A DNA stretch of 38,521 nt from an uncultured Ruminococcus sp. (GCA_902776975.1 CACYSI010000030.1:1-38521), one strand, 5' to 3'. Positions 6,241 through 15,861 are shown, numbered from the stretch's first letter. The notes: a model not told the origin generated them from the sequence alone. Made by a program: numbers and translations.

Positions 6241-8841
6241 ATGGCGGAGTTATCTCCGATGATGAAGCAATATTTTCAGATCAAGGAGGAGAACAAGGAC
6301 AGTATCCTGTTCTTCCGCCTCGGCGACTTCTATGAGATGTTCTATGATGACGCCAAACTCGCCTCCAAGGAGCTGGAGCTTACTCTGACAGGCAGAGACT
6401 GCGGTCAGGAGGAGCGCGCGCCTATGTGCGGCGTGCCGTTCCACTCCGCTGAGTCTTACATAGCCCGTCTGGTCTCCAAGGGCTACAAGGTAGCTATCTG
6501 CGAGCAGACCGAGGATCCCGCCAAGGCTAAGGGTCTGGTGCGCCGCGATATCATCCGCGTCATCACCCCCGGTACGGTCATGGAGTCGAGTATGCTCGAC
6601 GAGAGCGAAAACAACTTCATATGCTCCGCTTATTCGGACAAAAACCATATAGGTATCGTTTTTTGCGATATATCCACGGGTCAGCTCTTTGTATCTCAGC
6701 TCAAGGCTGATAGTTCTTTTACAGAATTAAAAGATCAGATCACATCTTATTCGCCTAAGGAGCTGCTCATCTCGGGCAGACTCACTTCTAACAAAGTCCT
6801 TCGTATGTATATCAAGGACAAGCTCCCCTCAGCGGCAGTGTCCGAACCTGATGAGAGCCGCTGCGGTCTTATCGACTGCACATCGGCGCTCAGGGAGCAT
6901 TTCAGCGAAGATAACATGGCTAAGATATCCGATATGCCCGAGGTTATCATAGCTCTCGGCGTGCTGATGTCTTACCTCAAAGATACTCAAAAGACAGGTC
7001 TCGAGCGTATAGATACCATCGAGCTCTACGCCGTAGACCGATATATGAAGCTCGATTACAACACACGGCGCAACTTAGAGCTTACCCGCACCATGATAGC
7101 CAAGGAGAAGAAGCACTCTCTGCTCTGGGTGCTGGATAAGACCAAGACCGCCATGGGCAAGAGACTGATGAAGTTCTGGGTCGAGCATCCGCTTATGAGC
7201 GTCACGGATATCCTCAGACGGCAGAGCGCCGTCGAGGAGCTGGTAAACGACACCGTCAACCGTCTGGAGCTCACGGCGGGACTGACGGGCATCTTCGATA
7301 TCGAGCGACTGATGACTAAGATAGTCTACGGCTCAGCCAACGCTCGCGAGCTTAGATCTCTGTGTCAGGCGCTGTCAAATCTGCCCGCCCTCAAGGGCTT
7401 TTTGCAGCCGTTCAAGTCAAATCTGCTTCGTAAGCTCTGCAAGGATATCGATCCTCTGGATGATATCCGCGAGCTGATAGACTCGGCGATAGTCGATGAT
7501 CCGCCCTTCTCGGTGCGCGAGGGAGGGCTTATCAGAGAGGGCTACTCACAGCCGCTCGATGAGATCAAGCGTGATATGACAGACTCTACCTCGCTGCTCG
7601 CCCGTATCGAAGCCGAGCAGAAGGAGAAGACAGGCATTCCCAAGCTGAAGGTCGGCTACAACCGGGTATTCGGCTATTATATCGAGGTCACAAACTCTTA
7701 TAAGGAGCTTGTGCCGGAGACATACATCCGCAAGCAGACGCTGACTAACTGCGAGCGTTACATAACCCCCGAGCTTAAGGAGCTCGAGAGCCGTATCTTA
7801 GGCGCTAAGGATCGCTCTACGGCTATCGAGTACGAGCTGTTTACAGCCGTGCGCGAGGAGGTCGCGATGAACCTCGACCGTATCGAGCGTACAGCTAAAG
7901 CAATAGCCGAGCTCGATGTTCTGGTATCACTCGCAAACGTCGCTTCCGATAACCGCTATACAAGACCCGAGATAAATCAAGGGTCGATAATCAGGCTCAA
8001 AGAGAGCCGCCATCCTGTTGTTGAGGCTCTGCTCAGAGACTCTCTCTTTGTACCTAACGATGTTATCCTTGATAACTCAGAGAACCGTATAGCGATCATC
8101 ACAGGCCCCAACATGGCGGGCAAATCCACATATATGCGACAGGTCGCGCTGATAGTCATCATGGCGCAGATGGGCAGCTTTGTGCCCGCCTCATACGCTG
8201 AGATCGGCATAGCCGACGCTGTGTTCACCCGTGTGGGCGCGTCTGATGACCTTGCCTCGGGTCAGTCTACCTTTATGGTAGAGATGAACGAGGTCGCCAA
8301 CATCGTATCACACGCTACGTCAAAGAGCCTGCTGATACTCGACGAGATCGGCAGAGGCACATCCACCTATGACGGCATGAGCATCGCCAGAGCCGTGCTC
8401 GAGTATGTCGCCGATAAGCGTAAGCTCGGCGCGAGGACGCTCTTCGCGACCCACTATCATGAGCTTACCGTCATGGAGGAACTGCTCGACGGAGTCAAAA
8501 ACTATAATATCGCCGTAAAGAAGCGCGGCGATGAGATAACCTTCCTCAGGCGTATCGTCCCCGGCGGAGCGGATGAGAGCTACGGCGTAGAGGTAGCTAA
8601 GCTCGCCGGTCTGCCCGACAGCATCATCGAGAGAGCTAAGGATATACTGGCTGAGCTGAACTCCGCCGACTCCGGCGTGAGCAGAGAGACTGCGCCAGCG
8701 CGTGAAGAAAGCATGCAGCTGAGCCTTATGCCGTCGTCCGACGGTATGCTTGAAAAGAAGCTGCGCGCGATAGACGTAAATACCCTTACACCCATAGAGG
8801 CGATGAACATCCTCTATGAGCTGAAAGGCATGGTAGAATAA
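6241..8841 (+). CDS. mutS: DNA mismatch repair protein MutS
   Basis: MutS recognises base mismatches and small loops and, with ATP, recruits MutL. The 866-residue protein has the N-terminal mismatch-reading domain with the FYEMF mismatch-wedge motif (within RLGDFYEMFYDDA, about residues 30-42), the connector, lever and clamp regions, and the C-terminal ABC-type ATPase: Walker A GPNMAGKST (about 622-630), Walker B LLILDEIGRGTS (about 698-709) and the later TLFATHYHEL histidine motif. ATG 6241 is chosen over upstream in-frame TTG/ATG codons at 6214/6217 because GGGGAGGTG (6226-6234) lies between them and gives correct spacing, and because MAELSPMMKQY is the usual start. mutL follows after a 95-base gap containing a small repeat. 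Confidence 0.97.
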   Translation: MAELSPMMKQYFQIKEENKDSILFFRLGDFYEMFYDDAKLASKELELTLTGRDCGQEERAPMCGVPFHSAESYIARLVSKGYKVAICEQTEDPAKAKGLVRRDIIRVITPGTVMESSMLDESENNFICSAYSDKNHIGIVFCDISTGQLFVSQLKADSSFTELKDQITSYSPKELLISGRLTSNKVLRMYIKDKLPSAAVSEPDESRCGLIDCTSALREHFSEDNMAKISDMPEVIIALGVLMSYLKDTQKTGLERIDTIELYAVDRYMKLDYNTRRNLELTRTMIAKEKKHSLLWVLDKTKTAMGKRLMKFWVEHPLMSVTDILRRQSAVEELVNDTVNRLELTAGLTGIFDIERLMTKIVYGSANARELRSLCQALSNLPALKGFLQPFKSNLLRKLCKDIDPLDDIRELIDSAIVDDPPFSVREGGLIREGYSQPLDEIKRDMTDSTSLLARIEAEQKEKTGIPKLKVGYNRVFGYYIEVTNSYKELVPETYIRKQTLTNCERYITPELKELESRILGAKDRSTAIEYELFTAVREEVAMNLDRIERTAKAIAELDVLVSLANVASDNRYTRPEINQGSIIRLKESRHPVVEALLRDSLFVPNDVILDNSENRIAIITGPNMAGKSTYMRQVALIVIMAQMGSFVPASYAEIGIADAVFTRVGASDDLASGQSTFMVEMNEVANIVSHATSKSLLILDEIGRGTSTYDGMSIARAVLEYVADKRKLGARTLFATHYHELTVMEELLDGVKNYNIAVKKRGDEITFLRRIVPGGADESYGVEVAKLAGLPDSIIERAKDILAELNSADSGVSRETAPAREESMQLSLMPSSDGMLEKKLRAIDVNTLTPIEAMNILYELKGMVE

Positions 8842-8867
8842 TAATCCCGCTATAAAGAACAAAATAT

Positions 8868-8909
8868 CGGTTGAGATTGCCACGGCTTTTTGCAAAGCCT
8901 CGCAATGAC
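8868..8909 (+). repeat. REP-like palindromic repeat, copy 1
   Basis: CGGTTGAGATTGCCAC, then a hairpin GGCTTT-TTGC-AAAGCC, then TCGCAATGAC. The reverse complement of 29552-29594 has the same outer sequences but different hairpin bases that still pair. It lies between mutS and mutL. Confidence 0.75.
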
Positions 8910-8936
8910 GATTTACAGAAGAAAGGAGGTACTCCC

Positions 8937-10907
8937 ATGGGCAGGATAAATATACTTGACAAGCACGTCGCAGAGCTTATCGCGGCAGGCGAGGTCGTAG
9001 AGAGACCGTCATCGGTTATAAAAGAACTCGTCGAGAACTCTATCGACGCGGGTGCTACAGCCGTCACCGTCGAGATAAAGAACGGCGGCGTCACCTTCAT
9101 GCGCGTCAGCGACAACGGCAGCGGCATCCTCAGAGATGATATCCGTCCCGCCTTCATCCGCCATGCTACCTCCAAGGTCAGGGTCGAGGACGATCTGTCC
9201 GCGATAGCTACCTTAGGCTTTCGCGGCGAGGCTCTCGCCTCGGTATCGTCTGTATCTCACCTCGAGCTCATCACCAAGGCTCGTGAGGAGGATATCGGCA
9301 CGCGGTATCTGATAGAGGGCGGCGAGGAGATATCTCTCGACGACGCGGGCTGTCCCGACGGCACCACCTTCATCATCCGCGACCTGTTCTATAACGTTCC
9401 CGCCCGCATGAAGTTCCTCAAGACCGATATGGCGGAGGGCAACGCCGTATCTAACGTAGTAGATAAGATAGCGCTCTCGCATCCCGAGATCGCGATCACA
9501 TATATAAGAGATCAAAAGACCGTTCTGCGTACGTCGGGCGACTCTAAGCTGCTCTCGGCTATCTATGCCGTATACGGACGCGACTTTGCCTCGTCCCTGA
9601 TACCTGTCGACTATACCCTCGGCGGTATCCATGTCAGCGGATATGTCAGCCGTCCCGAGAACGCGCGCCCCAACCGCAATATGCAGAACTTCTTTATCAA
9701 CCGCCGCTTCGTTATATGCAAGACCGCTATGGCGGCTCTCAGCGAGGCATGCAAGGGCGCCGTCATGGTCGGCAAGTTCCCGTCATGCGTCCTTGATCTG
9801 GATATGTCCTTTGAGGCGGTGGACGTCAACGTGCATCCCACTAAGCTCGAGGTGCGTTTCGTCAACGAGCGCCCGGTGTTCGACGCCGTATATCACGCTG
9901 TCAAGACGGCTTTGATGAACGGCGATAAGCGTGTAGAGGCTAAGCTGAACAAGCCCTCCGTTAAGGTCAATCCCTTTGAGCTGGCTCAAAAGGTCTTTCG
10001 CGAGAGGGATGAAAAGCCCGCAGCACCCGTTCAAAAGCCCGATCTTACGCGTCTTGATAAACGGACTGAGCAAAAGCGCTCCGATGAGCTGTTCGCTATG
10101 CTCGATGAGCCTGTGGTCACGGTGCCCAAGCGCACTGCCGACAGTATCTCGCTCTCCGACTCCGCGTCACCGGCAGTCGAGAACTATCGCAAGTATATAG
10201 AGTCGGTCAAAGCCGATAAGATCGCCGAGCCTGAGAAAAAAGAGGAAGAAGCCCCCGCTGAACCCGAGCCGACTGTTGAGAAGCTCGCTGTGCAGGAAGC
10301 AGACGAAGAGCCTAAGCCTCTCATAGATATGGACGATAATTATTATAAGTACATCGGCGAGGCATTCGGTACATATATAATTCTCCAGAAGAATGATAAA
10401 GAGCTGCTGCTGATAGATAAGCACGCGGCGCATGAGCGTATCATCTTTGAAAAGCTCAAAAAGGATAAGGGCAGCGGTTACAGCCAGCTCCTTCTCGAGC
10501 CTATCACCGTTACGCTCAACAAGATAGATTACACAGCCGTTACTCAGAGCCTTGATATCTTCTCTGAGGCGGGTTTTGATATAGAAGATTTCGGCAGCGG
10601 TACCGTCATCGTGCGCTCTGCGCCCCAGTATCTGCCTGCCGAGGATATCGAGTCATCCGTCATTGAGATGGCGGGATATCTGAGCGAAAACAAAAAAGAG
10701 ATCCGCTCCGAGAAGATGGAGTGGATATACGCTAACGTATCGTGCAGAGCCGCGATCAAGGGCGGCAACCGCAGTACCGAGCGCGAGCTTATCGAGCTGG
10801 CGCGTCAGGTGGAGGACGAAGATATCCGCCGCTGTCCCCACGGCAGACCTGTATCTCTGGTGCTGACCAAGCGCGAGCTTGAGCGGATGTTCGGCAGGCT
10901 GCAGTGA
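8937..10907 (+). CDS. mutL: DNA mismatch repair endonuclease MutL
   Basis: MutL couples mismatch recognition to strand removal; in species without MutH it nicks DNA itself. The 656-residue protein has the GHKL ATPase at the N-terminus (ELVENSIDAGA, DNGSGI, RHATSKV, TLGFRGEAL), an OB-like transducer domain to about 330, a charged Pro/Glu-rich linker (about 340-470), and a C-terminal dimerisation/endonuclease domain with DKHAAHE (about 494-500, equivalent to DQHA-x2-E) and CPHGRP (about 632-637). These motifs indicate an active endonuclease. ATG 8937 follows GAAAGGAGGT at ideal distance. The stop overlaps the miaA start (TGATG). The Gln-to-Lys change in the metal motif is noted; I believe it is common in Clostridia. 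Confidence 0.96.
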   Translation: MGRINILDKHVAELIAAGEVVERPSSVIKELVENSIDAGATAVTVEIKNGGVTFMRVSDNGSGILRDDIRPAFIRHATSKVRVEDDLSAIATLGFRGEALASVSSVSHLELITKAREEDIGTRYLIEGGEEISLDDAGCPDGTTFIIRDLFYNVPARMKFLKTDMAEGNAVSNVVDKIALSHPEIAITYIRDQKTVLRTSGDSKLLSAIYAVYGRDFASSLIPVDYTLGGIHVSGYVSRPENARPNRNMQNFFINRRFVICKTAMAALSEACKGAVMVGKFPSCVLDLDMSFEAVDVNVHPTKLEVRFVNERPVFDAVYHAVKTALMNGDKRVEAKLNKPSVKVNPFELAQKVFRERDEKPAAPVQKPDLTRLDKRTEQKRSDELFAMLDEPVVTVPKRTADSISLSDSASPAVENYRKYIESVKADKIAEPEKKEEEAPAEPEPTVEKLAVQEADEEPKPLIDMDDNYYKYIGEAFGTYIILQKNDKELLLIDKHAAHERIIFEKLKKDKGSGYSQLLLEPITVTLNKIDYTAVTQSLDIFSEAGFDIEDFGSGTVIVRSAPQYLPAEDIESSVIEMAGYLSENKKEIRSEKMEWIYANVSCRAAIKGGNRSTERELIELARQVEDEDIRRCPHGRPVSLVLTKRELERMFGRLQ

Positions 10908-11845
10908 TGGATAAGATAAAAGTCGTAGCGGTAGTCGGTCCCACAGCTTCGGGCAAGACGGCTCTCGCCGTCGCCATAGCCAAGGCTCTCGGGGGAGAGG
11001 TGATCTCCGCCGATTCAATGCAGATATATAAGCATATGGATATCGCCACGGCTAAGCCGGATACAGCCGAGATGGATGGCGTCAGACATCACCTGATAGA
11101 CTTCATCGAGCCTTGCGAGAGCTTTTCGGTAGCCCGCTTCTGTGAGCTGGGCAGAGCCGCGATAGATGATATAACGAAGAGGGGCAAGCTGCCTGTCATC
11201 GCAGGAGGAACGGGGCTGTATATCGACTCTCTGCTCGGCAACACCCGCTTTGAAGACAGCGATCCCGATCCCGCTCTCAGAGCCGGGATAATATCTATGA
11301 TCGAGCGTGACGGCATAGACGCCGCTCTCGACTGTATACGCGGGTTCGATCCCGAGAGCGCGGACAGACTCTCTTTGGAGCGCAATCCTAAACGGATAGC
11401 GCGTTGTATCGAGGTCTACCGCACCACAGGCATGACGGCGACTGAGCTCAACCGCAGACAGAAGAGCGAGCCGTCACCGTACAACGCCGTCAAGATAGGA
11501 CTCAAAGCCGCCGACCGCGCGTATCTCTATGAACGTATCGACAGGCGTGTGGATATCATGCTCGAGAGAGGTCTCGTGGACGAGGCACGCGCTTTTTTCA
11601 GAGGCGACTTCGGCGATACCGCCGCGGCAGCCATAGGCTATAAGGAGCTTTTGCCGTATCTTAAGGGCGCTCTGCCTCTTGAGACCTGTGCAGAGAGTCT
11701 CAAGCGAGCTACCCGAAGATACGCCAAGCGCCAGCTGACGTGGTTCGGCAGAGATAAGGAGATCCACTGGTTCGATATAGATGAGCTGAGCTTTGACAGG
11801 ATACTCAGCGGGTCTTTGGATATCATTGATAACAGTATTAACTAA
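10907..11845 (+). CDS. miaA: tRNA dimethylallyltransferase MiaA
   Basis: MiaA transfers a dimethylallyl group to A37 of tRNAs reading UNN codons, giving the i6A substrate of MiaB (4111). The 312-residue protein has a P-loop GPTASGKT (residues 11-18), the DSMQIYKHMDI substrate-binding motif, GGTGLYID (about 101-108), and the C-terminal RYAKRQLTWFGRD block. The start ATG 10907 overlaps the mutL TGA as TGATG, indicating translational coupling; an in-frame GTG sits one codon upstream. Placement after mutL recalls many bacteria in which miaA follows mutL, but no hfq follows here. Confidence 0.96.
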   Translation: MDKIKVVAVVGPTASGKTALAVAIAKALGGEVISADSMQIYKHMDIATAKPDTAEMDGVRHHLIDFIEPCESFSVARFCELGRAAIDDITKRGKLPVIAGGTGLYIDSLLGNTRFEDSDPDPALRAGIISMIERDGIDAALDCIRGFDPESADRLSLERNPKRIARCIEVYRTTGMTATELNRRQKSEPSPYNAVKIGLKAADRAYLYERIDRRVDIMLERGLVDEARAFFRGDFGDTAAAAIGYKELLPYLKGALPLETCAESLKRATRRYAKRQLTWFGRDKEIHWFDIDELSFDRILSGSLDIIDNSIN

Positions 11846-11883
11846 GTATCGGCAGTCACCGCCGATCGAGAAGGACATTTGAT

Positions 11884-13200
11884 ATGGACAAGTCAAAATC
11901 AGACAGATCAAAGCTTGTAAAAAGAATATTGGCGGGCGTAGTTATCGCGCTTGTGCTGGTGTATATAGTCTTTCTGTTCATCACCACAAACTTTCTCGGC
12001 AGCAACAATATCGTCACCGAGACCGTTTACCGCTCCAAGGCTTATGACGTCATCGAGTCCAAGGCGCTTGCGGTGAGAGACGAAGAGTATCTCACCGGTT
12101 CTGCCTCAGGCGTACTGATATACAATGTCGGAGACGGCGATATGGTCACGGCTGACGGAGTCATAGCTACATCGTACGCGAGCGAGGATGACGTCAACGC
12201 TATACATCAGGTCGAGCAGCTCGATGTCAAGATCGACTTTCTCGAAAGCCTCAACTCGGCTACCGCGTCGGCAAACGTTGGTATAGACACCGTCAACAGT
12301 CAGATCGACGAGAGACTCATATCTGTTTTAAATATGGTCAACACAGGCGACTTTTCGCATATTTCGGCAGCTGAGGATAACCTGCTCACCTCCATACTCC
12401 GCAAGCAGATACTCACGGGTGAACAGGGCAATATCGACGAGAAGATAGCCGAGCTCAAGACTGAGCGCGATCGCGTAAAGGCGAGCTGCGGCGCGCCTAC
12501 GGGCACGGTCAAGTCAGGCTCAGCGGGATATTTTGTGTCAAAGGTAGACGGATATGAAAAGACCATCGACGTCAGCAAGCTCGATGAGATCTCGGCGGCG
12601 GACGTCGAGAACGCTCAGCCTGCCGAGATAGACGAGTCCGCGTATACCGGCAAGATCATAAAAAACGTCAACTGGTATCTCCTTTGTCCCGTCAGCTCTA
12701 CCGAGGCGGCTTGGCTAAGCCATGCCGAAACGTCGGTCAAGCTCAAGCTGCCGAGCGCTCTTGATGAAGAGATACCCGCCAAGATACTTCATGTAAACAC
12801 CTTGGGCGACAGCGATACAGCCGTAGCGGTGCTGCAGTGCAACTATATGAGCGACGCGCTCTCTAAGCTCAGACGCGAGAACGTAGAGATCATCGTAAAC
12901 GAGTATGAGGGTCTCAAGGTCAGCAAGTCGGCTCTGCATGACGATGACATAACCTATACAGTCACGGATGACAACGACAACGAGACCGAGAAGACCGAGA
13001 GAGTACAGGGCGTTTATGTCGTTTACGGCGCTGAGCTGGTATTCAAGCAGGTGTCTATCGCCTATGCGGGCGATGATTTTGTGATAATCAATGAGCAGCC
13101 CGATAAGGGAGTACTGCTCAACGGTACTACCGTATCTATGTATGATAAGGTGGTCATAGAAGGAGGAGGAGATTTGTTCGATGGCAAGATCGTTCAGTGA
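11884..13200 (+). CDS. HlyD-like membrane-anchored protein
   Basis: A 438-residue protein with a basic N-terminus, a single membrane segment at about residues 15-34 and a long external part. The pattern resembles HlyD/membrane-fusion adaptor proteins: a lipoyl-like beta segment (SASGVLIYNVGDGDMVTADG, about 73-92), a helical region (about 100-200) and later beta-rich sections. No ABC transporter or RND partner is adjacent, so a transport role is doubtful. Its position directly before yggS-sepF-ylmH-divIVA, where Bacillus has ylmD, suggests a cell-envelope or division role; that is inference. GAAGGAC precedes ATG 11884. The last 20 bases overlap the start of yggS, so the two are translationally linked. 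I know similar proteins are annotated as HlyD-family in gut Clostridia, but their function is unestablished. Confidence 0.65.
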   Translation: MDKSKSDRSKLVKRILAGVVIALVLVYIVFLFITTNFLGSNNIVTETVYRSKAYDVIESKALAVRDEEYLTGSASGVLIYNVGDGDMVTADGVIATSYASEDDVNAIHQVEQLDVKIDFLESLNSATASANVGIDTVNSQIDERLISVLNMVNTGDFSHISAAEDNLLTSILRKQILTGEQGNIDEKIAELKTERDRVKASCGAPTGTVKSGSAGYFVSKVDGYEKTIDVSKLDEISAADVENAQPAEIDESAYTGKIIKNVNWYLLCPVSSTEAAWLSHAETSVKLKLPSALDEEIPAKILHVNTLGDSDTAVAVLQCNYMSDALSKLRRENVEIIVNEYEGLKVSKSALHDDDITYTVTDDNDNETEKTERVQGVYVVYGAELVFKQVSIAYAGDDFVIINEQPDKGVLLNGTTVSMYDKVVIEGGGDLFDGKIVQ

Positions 13201-13891
13201 CGTAGAGTACAACTACGCTAAAATATGTGAGGATATAGCAGCCGCGGCTCAGTCAGTCGGCAAGACCGCGGACGATATAACTTTTTTGGCTGCGACCAAG
13301 ACGGTAGACGCGCCCCTGATAAATCACGCGATATCGCTGGGACTGAGATATATAGGTGAGAACCGCGTTCAGGAGCTGCTTTCAAAGTTCGATGACTACG
13401 ATCTCGAGCACGCGTCTTTACAGTTCATCGGTCATTTGCAGACCAACAAGGTGCGTCAGATAGTGGGCAAGGTCGATCTTATCCAGTCGGTCGATTCGGT
13501 CAAGCTCGCGTCCGAGATATCGCGGTGTTCATCTAAGCTCGGTATCACCACCGATATCCTCGTCGAGGTCAACATCGGCAGGGAGGCTAACAAGTCCGGA
13601 GTCATGCCCGAACAGCTCGAAGAACTGCTCGCTCAGCTCAGCGAGATCGAAGCGATAAGGGTCAAAGGACTCATGGCGATACCCCCGATTTGTGATTTTG
13701 CACAAGAAAATCGTAAATTTTTCGATAAAATGCGTAATATCTTCCTTGACATCAGGAGCAAAAATATAGATAATATATCTATGGATATTCTTTCAATGGG
13801 GATGTCCGATGATTATACCGAAGCGATAAAGTGCGGCGCCAATATGGTCAGGATAGGATCGGCTCTTTTCGGCGCGCGCAATTATACCTGA
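13181..13891 (+). CDS. yggS: YggS/PROSC family PLP homeostasis protein
   Basis: A 236-residue PLP-binding protein of the YggS (Bacillus YlmE) family, which buffers pyridoxal phosphate and affects amino-acid metabolism but has no known catalytic activity. It has a single alanine-racemase-like barrel; the PLP lysine is in FLAATKTV (about residue 37), followed by IGENRVQE, FIGHLQTNK and the C-terminal SMGMSDDYTEAIKCGANMVR motif with RIGSALFG. Start ATG 13181 has AAGGAGGAGG upstream, inside the end of the HlyD-like gene (20-base overlap). The next gene is sepF, as in Bacillus ylmE-ylmF. Confidence 0.94.
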   Translation: MARSFSDVEYNYAKICEDIAAAAQSVGKTADDITFLAATKTVDAPLINHAISLGLRYIGENRVQELLSKFDDYDLEHASLQFIGHLQTNKVRQIVGKVDLIQSVDSVKLASEISRCSSKLGITTDILVEVNIGREANKSGVMPEQLEELLAQLSEIEAIRVKGLMAIPPICDFAQENRKFFDKMRNIFLDIRSKNIDNISMDILSMGMSDDYTEAIKCGANMVRIGSALFGARNYT

Positions 13892-13927
13892 TACAGAATC
13901 GAATAAACAGAAAACGGAGGAACCAAA

Positions 13928-14431
13928 ATGGCAGGATTTGTAGATAAGTTCAAGCGCATGTGGGACGCGCCTGACGACGAGTACGAGTATAACGAGTACG
14001 ACGATAACAGAGAGGTCGATGCTCCCGAGGAGGAGCCCGAGACTCGCCGTTCATCTTCATCATCCTCTTCACGCTATGATGATTTTGATGATTTTTCTTC
14101 GACCCGCGAGAGCCGCAGAAGCAACAAGGTAGTCAATATCAGCGCTACAGCCAAGTTATCGGTAGCCCTGTTTAAGCCAGAGCGCTTCGGCGAGGAGACC
14201 CGCAACATAGCCGATGAGCTGATCAAGACCCATACAGTCGTCCTCAATCTCGAGAACACCAACAAGGATATGGCTCGCCGCATCATCGACTTTCTCTCGG
14301 GCGTAGCCTACGCCAACCGCGGCAAGATCAAGAAGGTAGCAACATCCACCTTCATCATCATACCCAACAACGTAGACCTTACAGGCGACGATCTGCTCGA
14401 CGAGCTCGAGCACAGCGGCGTTTACTTCTAA
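13928..14431 (+). CDS. sepF: Cell division protein SepF
   Basis: SepF is a membrane-associated FtsZ-binding protein that bundles FtsZ and helps organise the division septum. The 167-residue protein has a short amphipathic N-terminus (MAGFVDKFKRMWDAP) expected to bind membrane, an acidic and Ser-rich linker with a run of seven serines (about 20-60), and the conserved C-terminal domain (about 74-160) with FKPERFGEETRNIADEL, VVLNLE and RRIIDFLSGVAYA. ACGGAGGA lies before ATG 13928. The Bacillus neighbour ylmG (YGGT membrane protein) is absent: ylmH follows after 3 bases. Confidence 0.95.
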   Translation: MAGFVDKFKRMWDAPDDEYEYNEYDDNREVDAPEEEPETRRSSSSSSSRYDDFDDFSSTRESRRSNKVVNISATAKLSVALFKPERFGEETRNIADELIKTHTVVLNLENTNKDMARRIIDFLSGVAYANRGKIKKVATSTFIIIPNNVDLTGDDLLDELEHSGVYF

Positions 14432-14434
14432 GGC

Positions 14435-15175
14435 TTGGCAGGCACCGTAAGCGCCGAGGATAAGCTGCTGCTAAGCAGAGCCTATGACGCTCTTGAGCTT
14501 GCCGAGAGGACGGGTTCGCCTAAGTTCCTCGGCTTTCTCAATGAGCACGAGAGCCTGTTTCTCAGACAAAATCTGCCTAAGAGAGCCGATATGAGCTACT
14601 ACGGCGGATATCCCGATGCCGTTCGGCTGATGCCCGGGGCTTCGGCTGATGAAGAGAGCTTTCCGATCACGGCGCTGGAGTTTACATATAAATCTGAGTT
14701 TGATCTGAGGCACCGCGACTTTTTGGGGTCGCTGATGGCGCTCGGTATCCGCAGAGATACCGTAGGCGATATCCTTACCTCACCGGGCAGGACGGTCGTG
14801 TTCTTCAGCAATGACATCGCGCCTTACATCATCTCTCAGGTGGATAAGATAGGCAGGGTAGGGGTGAGCGTCTCTTACGCGGATACATCCGATCTGCCCG
14901 TGCCCGACGATGTCGAGGAGATGACGCTCGCGATAAGCTCTTTGAGGCTCGATGTGTTCACCTCCGCAGTCACTAAGCTGTCCCGCGATAAAGCGGCTCG
15001 GCTCATCAGGTCGGATATGGTCATGGTAGATCATATACCGGAGAACAGCGTGTCTCGCTTGATCGGCGAGGGCGCTACGGTCACGATAAGAAAATACGGT
15101 AAATTTGTATTGTCAGCTTTGCTCGGCGATACCCGCAAGGGTAAGCTGAGGGTAGCTGTCAGACACTTTAGATAG
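14435..15175 (+). CDS. ylmH: S4-domain RNA-binding protein YlmH
   Basis: A 246-residue YlmH-family protein with an N-terminal domain of about 170 residues (DKLLLSRAYDALELAE; FLGSLMALGIRRDTVGDIL) and a C-terminal S4 RNA-binding domain (about 178-240; TKLSRDKAARLIRSDMVMVD, GATVTIRKYGKFVLS). The Bacillus homologue associates with ribosomes and has been linked to rescue of stalled nascent chains on 50S subunits. The TTG at 14435 is the only plausible start giving a full-length protein; it lies 3 bases after the sepF stop with only a weak ribosome binding site, so translation probably depends on coupling. Its place between sepF and divIVA is conserved in Firmicutes. Confidence 0.92.
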   Translation: MAGTVSAEDKLLLSRAYDALELAERTGSPKFLGFLNEHESLFLRQNLPKRADMSYYGGYPDAVRLMPGASADEESFPITALEFTYKSEFDLRHRDFLGSLMALGIRRDTVGDILTSPGRTVVFFSNDIAPYIISQVDKIGRVGVSVSYADTSDLPVPDDVEEMTLAISSLRLDVFTSAVTKLSRDKAARLIRSDMVMVDHIPENSVSRLIGEGATVTIRKYGKFVLSALLGDTRKGKLRVAVRHFR

Positions 15176-15193
15176 GATAGGAGAGTATAACTT

Positions 15194-15859
15194 ATGTTAA
15201 CGATTGACGAAATCAGAGAGATCAGCTTCCGCCGCGCGGGAAAGAACGGCTACAATGCCGCCGATGTTGATGAGTTCATCGACGATGTAACGGCTACAGT
15301 CGAACAGCTCATGGCTGAAAAGAACGATTGCCTTCGCAAGATGGAGGTCTTAGCCGGCAGGATCGAGCAGTACCGCGAGGACGAAGAGACCGTCCGCAAC
15401 GCTCTGATCACTTCTCAGAAGCTCAACGACGCCACCCTCAAAGAGGCTCAGAACAAGGCTGATTACATCATCCGCTCAGCCGAGAAGAAGAGACGCACTA
15501 TCCTCACCGAGGCTGAGATGGCTACCGAGCGCGAGAAGGATAAGTTTGAGGCTGTCCACGCAGAGGTCGCCGCTCTCAGACGCGAGATCTTAGAGCTGTA
15601 TAAGAAGCATATCGCGCTTGTACAGGAGCTCCCTACAGATGAAGACGTCAGACAGAAGCGCGATGAGCTGGATCAGAAGTATCCCTTTGAGCCTATCGAA
15701 GAAGAGGTGACCTACGCCGCTGAGCCCGAGCCCGAGGTCGAAGCTCAGCCCGAGCCCGTTCAGGAGGCGCCCGCGGAGCCCGCTCCCCGTCCCGAGCTCA
15801 AGCGCGAGAGACACGATAAGTTCGATAAGCTGCAGTTCGGCGATAATTACGACGTATAA
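15194..15859 (+). CDS. divIVA: Cell-pole/septum protein DivIVA
   Basis: DivIVA is a coiled-coil protein that marks negatively curved membrane at septa and poles and recruits division, chromosome-anchoring or wall-synthesis proteins. The 221-residue protein starts with the conserved lipid-binding domain (ISFRRAGKNGYNAADVDEFI, about 9-28), followed by coiled coil to about residue 165, then a Pro/Glu-rich tail (PEPEVEAQPEPVQEAPAEP) and a short conserved-looking end (KFDKLQFGDNYDV). AGGAGAG is placed before ATG 15194, 18 bases after ylmH. Possible hairpins follow the stop. Confidence 0.93.
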   Translation: MLTIDEIREISFRRAGKNGYNAADVDEFIDDVTATVEQLMAEKNDCLRKMEVLAGRIEQYREDEETVRNALITSQKLNDATLKEAQNKADYIIRSAEKKRRTILTEAEMATEREKDKFEAVHAEVAALRREILELYKKHIALVQELPTDEDVRQKRDELDQKYPFEPIEEEVTYAAEPEPEVEAQPEPVQEAPAEPAPRPELKRERHDKFDKLQFGDNYDV

Positions 15860-15861
15860 GC

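Noticed and set aside
10416-10436. Gln-to-Lys change in the MutL metal motif as loss of nuclease activity
   Set aside because: The metal-binding Asp, His and Glu are kept, as is CPHGRP; the same variant is, to my knowledge, common in Clostridia.
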